DNA of 64,000 nt from Antrodiella citrinella (Eukaryota; Basidiomycota; Agaricomycetes; Polyporales; Steccherinaceae), in contig SGPM01000091.1 in the NCBI GenBank assembly GCA_004802725.1, forward strand, positions 1 through 64,000, read 5' to 3'. Positions within the stretch are counted from its first letter, which is position 1. Every line of letters starts with the position of its first letter. The notes beneath the pieces were generated by a model, which worked only from the letters and a program-made list of their open reading frames with translations, did no database searches and was not told the DNA's origin. The translations under genes and the position numbers were made by a program. Below are positions 11,824-21,983 of this stretch, piece after piece.

Positions 11824-12102
11824 TCTCACATACTCCTCCCTGCATACACGCACTTGTCTCGCGTCAGGATACACTGTTGTAAATCAATTTCTTTTACTCG
11901 TTTGAATTAGATTCATGCGCACTGGTGCCTGATACAAAGGGAAGGGAATACTCTAAAGTGATTCCACGATAACTTTGAGAAGAACGAATGGCGGAGATTA
12001 AAGTGGGGGTATTATAGTATAGGGAATAAGTCATGACGGGGCTGTAGTGTCCGCGAGTACACCCTTCCAGGAAGCCATGTGGAAATGAAGGGCGTTCTCT
12101 AT

Positions 12103-13930
12103 TTATGATCGCTGAATGGGTCGGAACTTGAGCCTGCAGCCATCCTTGGGGAAAAGCGTAGCAATGATCCTGTAATGACGCCAACGATATCCAGTCAGCG
12201 TCATGCCCAAACACACGCAAAGAATCGCAGATAATACGCACTGCACTTTATCGCTCTCCGGAGTCAACTCATGCTCCCACGTCATCGTGCCAGCAGCCTG
12301 CGCCAACACCAACGCGATGTTGGACACCGCGTACTCGATACCGATGCACTTGTGGGGACCGCTTCCGAAGACGAGATAGTTGCGCGGATTCTCGTTCGCA
12401 CTGCCCTTAGGATCCAGCCAGCGCTCGGGAAGAAGCTGTTCAGGTTCAGGGTAGACGGTAGGATCATGCAGGGAATTGTAAAACGATGGGATGACCATGC
12501 TTCCTGATGGAACGGTATAGTCGTCGGCGATGGGGAACGCCTTGGTGGTCTTATAAGGAACCTGAAGGTGAAGGGTTGCATAGTTAGTATCTCCACTTTG
12601 ATCACAGGATTCAGAACCGTCCACGTACCATCGTGACTGGAGGCTTCACCCGGAGCGTCTCCTTGACGAATGCCCTCAAGTACGTCGACTGGTCCAACAT
12701 ATCCATAGTCATAGTCTTCTCAAAGTCACCACCGCGGACGCGCTCCTGCTCTTCCCTGATCTTCGCCAAGATCTCAGGGTGGTCTGCCAAGTGCTGGAAG
12801 CCGTAGATCAAACCACTGCTCATGGCGTCCTGGCTAGCGAACAAGAAGGAGAACACGACCATGGCCATCTCCTTGTCGCTGAAATCTGTACGGCCCTTGT
12901 AGCTCGGCTCAGAGAGATCCTTGACCCATTGGTCCAACATGCACTCAGGTTCGGCACCAGCAGCAATGGCCTTCTTGCTGAGGTTGGCAGCAAGACAGAG
13001 CCACTTCATGGCGAGCTTGCGAGCCTGGATCGCGCGGTAAACCTTGGTGCCGGGGATAGCCAAGGGGAAGTTGACGAGCTCGAGAGCTTGCGTGATGGAC
13101 CAGTAGTTGTCGCTGATCTCCTGGGTAGCCTCGTCGGGCAGATGGGTACCGCAGAACACGCGCAGGGAGGTCTCCATGTTGAGCGCACGGGCCGTCATCA
13201 TAATCTCCTTCGCGGTCGGGTCGGCTTTGTGTGCAGCGAGCCATGCGGTGAAGTATTTACGCGTGATCTGGTCCTGGACGGCGACATACATGCTGACGTA
13301 AAGGTGAGGATCCCCGCATGGGACCACGAACAAATCAACTCACCCGAGGGCTTTGCGGGTGAACAAGGAGTTCAGTCCCTTGCGGTACTCGACGTGGGTC
13401 TTACCAGTCAAGAACACCCTACATGAAGGTGAGCATTTGGCATATATGCAACATTGTCTACTACTCACCAGTTCTCAGGAAGGAGAATTTGCTTGGCAGA
13501 GTGTACCAAACAGGGCTCAGCGTGGTTAGGTGAGTTCAAAATTTTTCGTGAGTATTCGTTCGAGGAGGCCATAACGATGAATCTGAATAGAGGCGACATT
13601 ATCAGAAACATTCTTTCAAGTATCAACCGCAAGTGAAGTAACAACTTACATGTTGAACACGCTGATCGCACTCAGCGCACCCGAATTCCATTGCGCTTTG
13701 TATCCTTCCATGGTCGGCTTCATCGAGTCGGCGAACTTGCCAATGATAGGAATGGTCCACGTCGATCCGGGAAGATGTCTTTTCTTATACCTGTAGACTG
13801 ACTGCTCGAGGGCGAGCAGCGTCACGACGACAGCAACGGTGGTCGTAAGCCATGACCAGTTCGTTCCCCCGGAGATGATGGGGAAGTTGGCGAGCGGGGA
13901 CGTGGAGGAGGAGACAGTAGCGTTGGCCAT
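12103..13930 (-). CDS. ERG5: Sterol C-22 desaturase, cytochrome P450 CYP61
   Basis: Six exons (13930-13650, 13582-13469, 13418-13344, 13292-12629, 12561-12242, 12169-12103) give 506 residues, the usual P450 size. An N-terminal membrane anchor (about residues 25-45) is followed by a Pro-Gly hinge (HLPGSTWTIPIIGKF). The I-helix reads FLFASQDAMSSG, the variant typical of CYP61 rather than the common AGxDTT. ExxR is KETLR, and the haem loop is FGSGPHKCIGIEYA with the Cys thiolate. The enzyme adds the C22-C23 double bond in ergosterol synthesis at the ER. A CCAAT box (ATTGG at 14049-14053) lies about 120 bp upstream, and a GTC/GAC triplet run abuts the start codon. Confidence 0.95.
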
Positions 13931-14263
13931 GGCGAGGACGACGACGACGACGACGAGGGTGTTGAGGGCGAGAGATGGTGAGAGACTACCGGTGTCATTT
14001 ATGAGGAATTTGTCGGTTCCTCTGATGATTTCTCGAGCGACGACGCTGATTGGCTTAGCTGCAAATCAGTCGATTTCCTCTGCAGGGTAATTAGGTAATT
14101 AACGCGGACGTAAGCAACAATGACCATCGCGTCGGGCACGACGCAGAGACGGCGGTGGGCTGACTGGAGTGCACCAGGCCACGCGTTGTGAGTCAAGAAG
14201 GTGCAAGAAATTGTGAACGGGACAATATTATAGCATAGTAGTGGGACATGCTTGTACTAGGTA
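13931..14263. promoter_or_regulatory. Upstream region of ERG5
   Basis: This 333-bp stretch holds a CGT triplet run on the minus strand immediately before the ERG5 ATG (about 13935-13955) and a reverse-oriented CCAAT element at 14049-14053. No coding signal was seen. The left part is the ERG5 promoter, and the right part is the 3' flank of the next minus-strand gene. Confidence 0.4.
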
Positions 14264-16619
14264 TCATCTCCCTGCAATGCAATCCCGAGAGACGCGAATC
14301 GACTTTATCGCCGCACCCTGCGCAGCCGTCCTCTTCATGCCAACTGCTAACGGCGCATCCAAACGAACCAACGGCAGTGGCAGTGCACTGACTTGGAACG
14401 GTGGAACAAACTCCTCAGGATGCACGGGAACGATATCCTCAGCCTCCACCGGAACAACTACCATCTCCGGGCTCCTGGCGATGGATCGGACCCTGTCTAA
14501 ATCGTCGTCGTCGTCGTCGCTATCATCCGACAGAGCTATCACCGTTCTATTGTGTGGAAAGTCGGTCGGTCGGAGGGTCGAGTACCAGGCCCGCGAATAA
14601 CCCGAGGGGACCCCCCCGTCCGCATTATGTCGCCGCAACGCCGACTCTGCGATAGACTGAGCGGGAGGTCGTGAATCGTTCCCAGCGGGGACGTATTCAG
14701 CCAAGCGCATGATGCTGCGTAAACGCTCTTGTGCTTCGTCCAATCGCGTCCGCGTCCTATCAATGGCAGACGGAGGTTCTATAATGTTTGACTGGCGGTC
14801 TCGTTCCAGTTGACGGGCGCGGAGGGTCGAGCTAATGTCCTCAGCACGAGCGCGCATGTTTGTGCGGTTGCGTTCGTATTCGACTTCTTCATCAGCGGGC
14901 ACTTCGTTTCCGTCCTGGTCTAAACGAGCTTCAGGAGAGAAAAAGAACGCGTCAGCATCCGCTCGCATGTTCTAGAAGTGAGCGTACGCACCCCACCCTC
15001 GTGGACGAGGTGTATAAGGTTCCAATCCGAGGTCGAATCTGGCATCGGCCGAAGTGTGGTCCAAAGGTTCCATACGACGAGCAGCACGAATAACTGCCTC
15101 GGAAGAACGAATGACTGGTGACGTGGGCACTCGTCTCATCATAGTGATGTCACTTGGCGGTAAGCGATAATCAGAGGAATCCGTGCTACTCATCCGTCTG
15201 TTTCTGTCTTCCCTCGTACGAGCGACGAAGTCAGAGAATGCCTCTGTGGCATTAGTGCCTGGAGCAGTAGAAGCACCCGGCGTGTCCTGTGGACGTGTTG
15301 CGTTGTTCGGTGAACGAGCAGCGGTGAATGCGGGACGAGTGTGGATAGCTGTCGAGGTAGAAGTCGTAGGATTGGACGAATGGGCAAATGCCCTTTGCAT
15401 TGCGTGAGGCAGACTGGAGTGATAGTAACGTCTTACTGGCGTCGACCCAGCAGAGCCAGAGCGCACAGCGGGTGTACGAACAACAACTAGAGGCGGGGAG
15501 GGACTCCGCGGACGTCGTGACGGCGAGAGCCTCAAGCTGTCTGAGGCAGCTAGGAGCTCCTGCCTGTGGGTTCTCAACCTAGTGATCGTATCGTCCACAT
15601 TAGACGCAACTTCAGCCACTCGAGTTCTTGTCACGTCATCTCCCCTAGGAGTTCCGGATCCCCTGGGGACACCTGCTGCAGCGCGAGCCGCAACGCGCCT
15701 CCCAAGCGTAGTGGAAGCATTATTGACATTGTCGTTCATGAGACGGCGACCAGGCTCGCTTCCGGGGGGTCGCAGACGGACGGTATCCCGAGGGCCGAAG
15801 AAGGATGTCGCGTTAGGGCGTACGACCCGTGGATGAGAGCTGGATGATGAGGTGGGTACATTGGTCGAGGGGTCCGGCGCCGCTGGGTCTTCCATCCAAA
15901 ATGTCTGCCGCTCAACCCTGTCCAGCAGAATCCGCAAAGAGTCGGGCGAAGAAGAGGGCGAATTGGGAGAGATGAGAAGCGCAGAATGGCCTGGTCTCAT
16001 TTCTGAAGTATCGGCAGGGTCGGGAGCATCATTTGTACCAGACAGGAAATCTTGAGGCATTGTATTCAAGCCGTTTCGGATTGTGTTGCGAGAATTGATA
16101 AGGCGACGGAAGGTGGCTTCCAACGCTTGCGTAGCCTCACGAAGAGAACGATGGGTTTGTTCCAAGTCCTGCTGAAGTTCGGCTACCAATTGAAGGATGT
16201 TATCTTGTGTGGTTATGGGAGGAGCGCGTGTGGGGGTTGGGACTTGGGGTTGAGACGACGAGGAACTAGGAGATATGGGTACCGTATCTGGAGCTTCTGG
16301 TTGTCGATAACAGTGGATACAGATGCAAGCAGGCTGATCTGAAGCAGTAGATATCAGTATTCCGATAGTTAATGGAGAACACCGAGGACTGACGTGACTC
16401 TGAGCTGTGAAGAGGTCTTCCCATGAGCTTTCGTCGCGAATGAGGCGGTGATATGTAACCAAACTGGTTCGAAAGCAAGATCCAGTACGCAAGAAAGACA
16501 AGGAAAGACCGAGGAAAGAGATACAAAGGTGAAGGAAGGTTGTTCAAGGACACTCCGCCGACGAATTCTCGTATCGACAACAAGAGTGGATATCTTGTTG
16601 CAGCGATCCGAATGCGCAT
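14264..16619 (-). CDS. Large disordered protein with N-terminal coiled coil
   Basis: Two long minus-strand frames (16501-14972 and 14968-14264) are in the same phase, separated only by TAG at 14974-14972. A canonical intron (gtgcgt about 14993 to a pyrimidine-rich gaag about 14932) removes the stop and joins PRGWG to ARLDQDGNEVP, so this is one gene. The product has a coiled coil (LQLVAELQQDLEQTHRSLRE, about 100 residues in), Ser/Pro/Arg-rich low-complexity stretches, a second heptad-like region and a poly-Asp run (SDDSDDDDDDL). I recognise no catalytic domain. The 5' end is uncertain: the open frame before 16500 has no ATG, and the best candidate start (16619) needs an intron of about 61 nt. 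Function unknown. Confidence 0.6.
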
Positions 16620-16654
16620 AGGCGCCGGCTATGCTCACATTCTTCAAAGTTCAA

Positions 16655-18222
16655 ATGCCTGAATTACCCGGTGCGATTTCTTCTCATTACATCTTGTAGG
16701 TCCTCTAAACTCTAGTTATTGTCTTCCGCAGAGGTGGAACGCGCCAAGGAGCTCGTTAGAACGGTCGCGACCGGAAAGACCATTTCCCGCGTCGACACCA
16801 CAGAGGACACAATTGTGTTCTCCGGAATCTCACATACGGACTTTGTGAGCAATTTGCTTATCCATTGTCTCTCTGGTTACCAAGGGTATCAACTTGAATA
16901 TTCATCGTCAGGCAAAGGAGCTCACAGGTCGAAAGGTACGGGATGTTTCACGGTATGGTGAGTGCTCTTCTTGCTTATGTATCTAAACTTCCTAAGCTAT
17001 GTGTGCACAGGCAAGGTATTCTTCTTGGTACTTGAGGGAAGTGGAAGAATGCCAGTACTTCATTTTGGCATGACTGGAATGATCCAGGTCAGTTTCCGGT
17101 TCATGCATTGCTTGATTGTCATGTTCGCCATTTACCTCTCGGCTCAGGTGAAGGGGCAGAAACTCATTCACTACAGGGAAGCACCAAGAAAGATGACCGA
17201 CGAATGGCCTCCTAAGTTCATGAAGGTGTCTGTCTCTTCATCTCTCACTGTAACGTCTGTTCATTAATAAGTGGCTCTCCAGTTCGTACTTCATATTCAA
17301 GGTCACCCATCGGAAGATACCATTCAGTTGGCTTTCATGGATGCAAGAAGGCTTGGTCGCATTCGTCTCTGCGCCTCTCCTCTGACTGAGCCTCCCATCT
17401 CCGCGCTCGGATTTGACCCTATACTAAGCATGCCAGACGTCGAAGCGTTCAAGAAATCTGTCCTCAAGCGTTCTTGCCCTATCAAAGCTCTACTTCTAGA
17501 CCAGAGTTTCAGCGCAGGTGTTGGGAACTGGGTAGCAGACGAGATCCTCTACCACGCGCGTATACACCCGGAGAGACGATGCAATACGTTGCAGGAGGAC
17601 GAGCTGCTTGCGCTGCATGACAAGACGCAATATGTCTGTCGAACGGCTGTCGCTGTCAACGCGGATGACACCAAGTTTCCATCGAACTGGCTGTTTAAAC
17701 ACAGATGGGTATACATGGTTACTTCTCAAGCTACTCGATAACATCTGACGCCTTCTCAGGGAAAGGGAAAGAAGAAACACACTTTGACCCTCGTGAGTAC
17801 CACGCTATTGTGTTAAGTATCGCTCATAGTCTCCAAGCCATCCGAAGAGCCTGCAACAATCAAGTTCATAACCGTGGGCGGTCGTACGTCTGCCTACATT
17901 GTAGAATTGCAGAAGCTTTCAGGGTATGTCAACGCGGAGGTACACATCCATCTGTATGCACTGCTATGATGCTCATTTGTCGGGTTGATAGCTGCCTGAG
18001 AACGATTCGGAAAGTGATCTGACCCCTCTCGAGGAGGAAGAGACGGTAGAAGTCAAGGTGCAGACGAGAACCAAGCGCAAGGTACACATCTTTTATCTGA
18101 CTCTTCCGGCAGCTGCTATAACTCTCATTGTACAGGGCAAGCAAACAAAAGTAGTTGCCCAGGAAACGACGAAGAAACGATGCACCTCCAAGAAGGAACC
18201 TACGCCACATGAACCAAGCTGA
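16655..18222 (+). CDS. Formamidopyrimidine-DNA glycosylase (Fpg/MutM family)
   Basis: Ten exons join in frame to 355 residues: 16655-16670, 16732-16844, 16912-16957, 17011-17087, 17148-17225, 17283-17708, 17760-17792, 17838-17939, 17992-18081 and 18136-18222. The start MPELPEVE supplies the catalytic Pro2 and Glu3. HFGMTGMIQ, DARRLGRI and the helix-two-turn-helix GVGNWVADEILYHARIHPE follow. Next comes a zinc-less finger (WGKGKKK plus VGGRTSAYIVELQKLSG), as in fungal and plant homologues, then an acidic patch and a Lys-rich tail that could be a nuclear signal. The enzyme removes oxidised purines (8-oxoguanine, FapyG) and nicks the abasic site. The first exon is only 16 nt. The start lies about 35 bp from the likely start of the divergent coiled-coil gene. 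Confidence 0.93.
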
Positions 18223-18716
18223 TCGTAGAGACAATGAGGACCCTGACTCTGGGTTTCCTACCCGTCGTGTTGGATATAACATACAGCATCCTTTGGATCT
18301 ATACTCTGAGCCAATTATTCTTGTTCTCGTACTCCCAGGTGGTTGTACTCTTGCGCTATTGCAACCACGTTCTCTGCCGAGTTCATTTCAGGTGTCAGAT
18401 CTCCTATATTCATATGGATACCACATCTCTGGTAATACTGCTCCTTCCCGTACAATACACTGTATCTGATGCTCTACGGAATATCATGATGCTACACGAG
18501 AAAAATTGAGTCTTCGGACAAAACAAGGAGGAACAGGAACTGTACAAGTGAAATAAACACAACACTAGAGCTGATAAAGGCGCGTCATCAGGAATATGAC
18601 CATACAAAGACAAAACTGAACAAGGCAGAACACGATGAATCATTACAAAGTGATGCATAAGGAGTAACCGTTCTACAATCAAATACCAGAGACACAAACC
18701 ACCACCGTGACGACGA
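18223..18716. other. Convergent 3' spacer
   Basis: This is the region between the ends of the Fpg gene (+) and PHO85 (-). The open frames in it are reverse images of the PHO85 Gln-rich tail or chance. No RNA gene or repeat was found. Confidence 0.4.
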
Positions 18717-20195
18717 CTAGCGAGGGGGTTGTTGTTGTTGAGGATGAGGTTGCCCAGTACCATGGTAGGCGACAAATTGATTCGGCGCGATCTGCTGTTG
18801 CGGTTGACCCTGCGCGAAGACGGGCTGCTGGACGGGTGCTCCATTATACACCTGGTGCTGAGCGATGTAAGCAGCATGAGCCTGAGCCTGAGCATGCGCA
18901 TGAGCCTGGGCTTGGGCGTGAGCTTGCGCCTGCTGATGCTGGGCGACCTGTTGCTGCTGTTGCTGGTGTGGATGTGGGAAGTTGTAGTTGGGAGGCGCCA
19001 TGGTGCCTACAGGCGGCACAGGGTAGACCATGGCGGTGGAGGTGAAATACGGGTGGTTGAGGGCGTCCGCAGCAGAGATACGCTTGGCGGGATCAAATTG
19101 AAGCAGGCGTTCAAGGAGATCGAGAGCTTGTGGGTTGGCTTTGGGCAGGATATTGGAGAAGGGAATCTTGGGGTAACGAGGGAACTGTTTGACAGCAGCC
19201 TGTGCGCTATCACCCGATGGCTAGGACGAAGGATCAGAGAGACGACTACAGAGTGAAATTGAGATGGAGATGCATACCGCGGCCTCGCTCGATATTTTGC
19301 GCAGTAATCGCTCATCGGGAGTTCCTATGATGCGCATAATGTGCAGCAGCTGGTCGTGGTTGTCTCGGCCGCGGAAGATAGGTACGCCTGAAATCATCTC
19401 GGCGAAGATGCATCCGCAAGACCACACGTCAATCGACGTGCTGTAGGTACGAGATCCAAGTAGGACATCTGGCGCACGATACCACAACGTAACCACCTGG
19501 TTGTGCCTTTTTTCAGCAGCTTGTAACAATTGCATGACACTGATAACGTACCTCGTTCGAAAATGTGTTGACCGGCACACCAAAGGCCCTAGCCAAACCA
19601 AAATCACCGAGCTTTAACTCTCCCTTTCGGTTGATCAACAGGTTCTGGGGCTTCAGATCACGGTGAAGGACCCTATTCTCGTGACAGAACGCAGTGCCCT
19701 TCAAGAGTTGATACATGAAACTGCGAACGGTGACCGGGTCAAGCGCGCCACGATCGCCGTGGGTGTCCATATATTTCTTGAGATCACGGTCGCAGAACTC
19801 GAAGATGAGGACGAGTTTTGTCTCCGTATGAATGACATCGTAAAGCCGGACGATGTTGACATGCTTGAGCTCTTTCATGAGAGAGATCTCCCGGATGGCG
19901 GTGGATGGGGTGCCTTCTTCGGCATCGAGGTGAATCTCTTTCAGCGCCACAATTTCGTTTGTCGTTCTCGAACGACCCTGAATAGTTGAAGTCAGCGAAA
20001 GCCCGACCGCTAACGGAGAGAGAAGAGGCTTACTTTGTAGACCGTAGCATATGTTCCCTCGCCTTCAGCGATGTCAGCTTCAGCTCGTCAACGTTATAGC
20101 ATATCTTCGCTCACCAAGTTTCTCCAGCTATAGGGATAGATCAGTAGATGCCTGAGGTAAGGAGTTTGTGGGGTACTTGCCTGAACGTAGTTCAT
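18717..20195 (-). CDS. PHO85: Cyclin-dependent kinase of the Pho85/Cdk5 type
   Basis: Exons 20195-20181, 20127-20115 (13 nt), 20062-20034, 19977-19552, 19496-19278 and 19220-18717 give 401 residues. The kinase core is complete: glycine loop [10 protein letters not shown], Lys in VALKEI, the cyclin-binding helix [20 protein letters not shown], and RAPDVLLGS, the form typical of Pho85. Family members pair with Pcl-type cyclins and control phosphate, glycogen and cell-cycle responses in nucleus and cytoplasm. The first intron starts with GC (CAG|gcaagt at 20180). Yeast Pho85 is about 305 residues; here a tail of about 100 residues is added, rich in Gln, His and Ala with [10 protein letters not shown] repeats (about 18860-18985). 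Confidence 0.95.
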
Positions 20196-20477
20196 CTTGA
20201 TGAATTTGATATTTTGTAGGCAAAAGAACGGGGAATTGACAAAGAGAGAAAATAAAAAAGAGGTGAATATTTACGTCTCTCGACGCACAACCGAGGGACA
20301 ATAGGATGTTGGTTGCGGAGAGAAAGTGGTGGTACAAGAGTGGTCGAGTCGACCATGAAGCGCCCCAAGATCTAGTCCGCATTAGGGCGTACGCCCACGT
20401 GATATCACTCGAAAGAAATTTTGATTAAGCGCCGTAGCAACTTCCAAGTAACCTTGTTACGACAAACAACAAAAAGT

Positions 20478-21715
20478 ATGTCTGGAGTCTCTGGACCATC
20501 CACGAAAAGGGCCAAAAAGGCAGTTGTGGTGAGTACTGTACATGTTCATCGCTGATCTTGTATGTTTCGCAATGATCTACGCATTAGCATGTATCTTACC
20601 ACCATCTTTATAGGAACCGCCCACACGATACACAGAGGGACCAGCCACAGCCATCCGTTCTGGTGTTGAACTTGGCCAGGATGCTTCCATGGACGACGTA
20701 CCAAATGCCGACATCGACGGCGAGTTAGATGTGAACGTGGCTGAGCTAAGTCTTGGGCAGAGACTAACAGCACTCACCGGCCAAGATCCTGCTCAAGGTG
20801 GTTCAGGTTCAGACGGGGAGAATGGCCAGGAAACGTCAGGACCACAATCCAGAGGCTCCGCACCACAAGCTGTACCCGCATCCTCGCTCACTCGCACACT
20901 CATACAAGCCCTGCATTCCTCGGACGCAAATTTGTTGGAGACTTGTTTGGCGCATTCGAATGCGACTTTGATTCAAAACACTGTCCGGCGACTACCACCA
21001 CAACTAGCCGTCTCTCTGATAACGGCATGCGTAGAGCGGTTAGGAAGAGGGAAGGGTATCGGGAGGGGAAAAGGTGGCGGAGCAGGAGCAGGAGCGCAGA
21101 GAGGCAGCGGTCTTGTTCGATGGATCCGAGCAGCACTTGTTGTCCACGGTGGACATCTGCTCACCGTGAGTCCTCTTGCATCCAAGGCTTTGCATTATAA
21201 TAATCTTATGAAATATGCCGCAGATGCCTGACCTTGTAGCTCGCCTCTCCGGGTTGCACGCGACTCTTTCGACGCGTCTTGCGTTACAACAGAGTCTGCT
21301 TTCACTAAGCGGTCGTCTGGACATGGTCATTTCACAAATCGAGATGCGTTCTTCTGTTGCGCCTGCACCATTGCCACTACCCAGTAAAAAGAGCCGTAAG
21401 GGCAAGAAGAAGAAAAATGCGAAACAGCCCGAGATCTCAAAATATGTGGAGGGACAGAGCAGTGATGACGAGCAGGCTGGTGAAGTGGACGTCGAGGTAG
21501 AGAGTGGAGACGATGCGGGAAGTGTGGAAGACATTGAGCTGGGAGGCAGTGACGCGGACGAGGATAGCGAGGATGATGGCGAGGAAGAGGAAGATGATGA
21601 AGATGAGGATGAGGACGAGGACGGCGACGAGGGTGGAGGAGTCAAGATGAATGGCTTCATCGACGACGAGGCGGAGGAGTTCAGCGGGGATGAGGACGAC
21701 GATGAGAGTGATTAG
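20478..21715 (+). CDS. Utp12-domain small-subunit processome protein (Utp5/WDR43-like C-terminal half)
   Basis: Exons 20478-20528, 20614-21165 and 21224-21715 give 364 residues. After a basic N-terminus, residues of roughly 115-240 match the helical Utp12 domain (SSLTRTLIQALHSSDANLLETCL, then WIRAALVVHGGHLLTMPDL, then RLALQQSLLSLSGRLDMVISQI). A Lys-rich nuclear/nucleolar signal (KKSRKGKKKKNAK) and a very acidic tail follow. Yeast Utp5 and human WDR43 carry a WD40 propeller before this domain; no propeller is present here and the upstream 280 bp do not encode one. A role in early 18S rRNA processing in the nucleolus is inferred from the domain. Confidence 0.82.
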
Positions 21716-21983
21716 CAGTATTCTTATTGTGCATTAAACACCATGTATCCGCTGTGTTATTTTTCGAATGTTTCAGCTGTGGCGATATCTGCGGTCTTTC
21801 GGTCTTCGGCCTTCTGCGTTGCGTCCCAAAACGGCAATCGGGCTAGGAACAGTTCTTCCGCGGTACGGCATCTCATGATGACCGGCTATGTATGCAATAT
21901 TAATGTCTTCAAGTTGCAGTTGAGTTGCAGTTTTGCGGCGACGAGGACCGCCACTCTGAGCTGACCCACTGTCTCTCTACAAC

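Noticed and set aside
14972..14974. Programmed stop read-through between two same-phase frames
   Set aside because: A normal intron explains the stop more simply.
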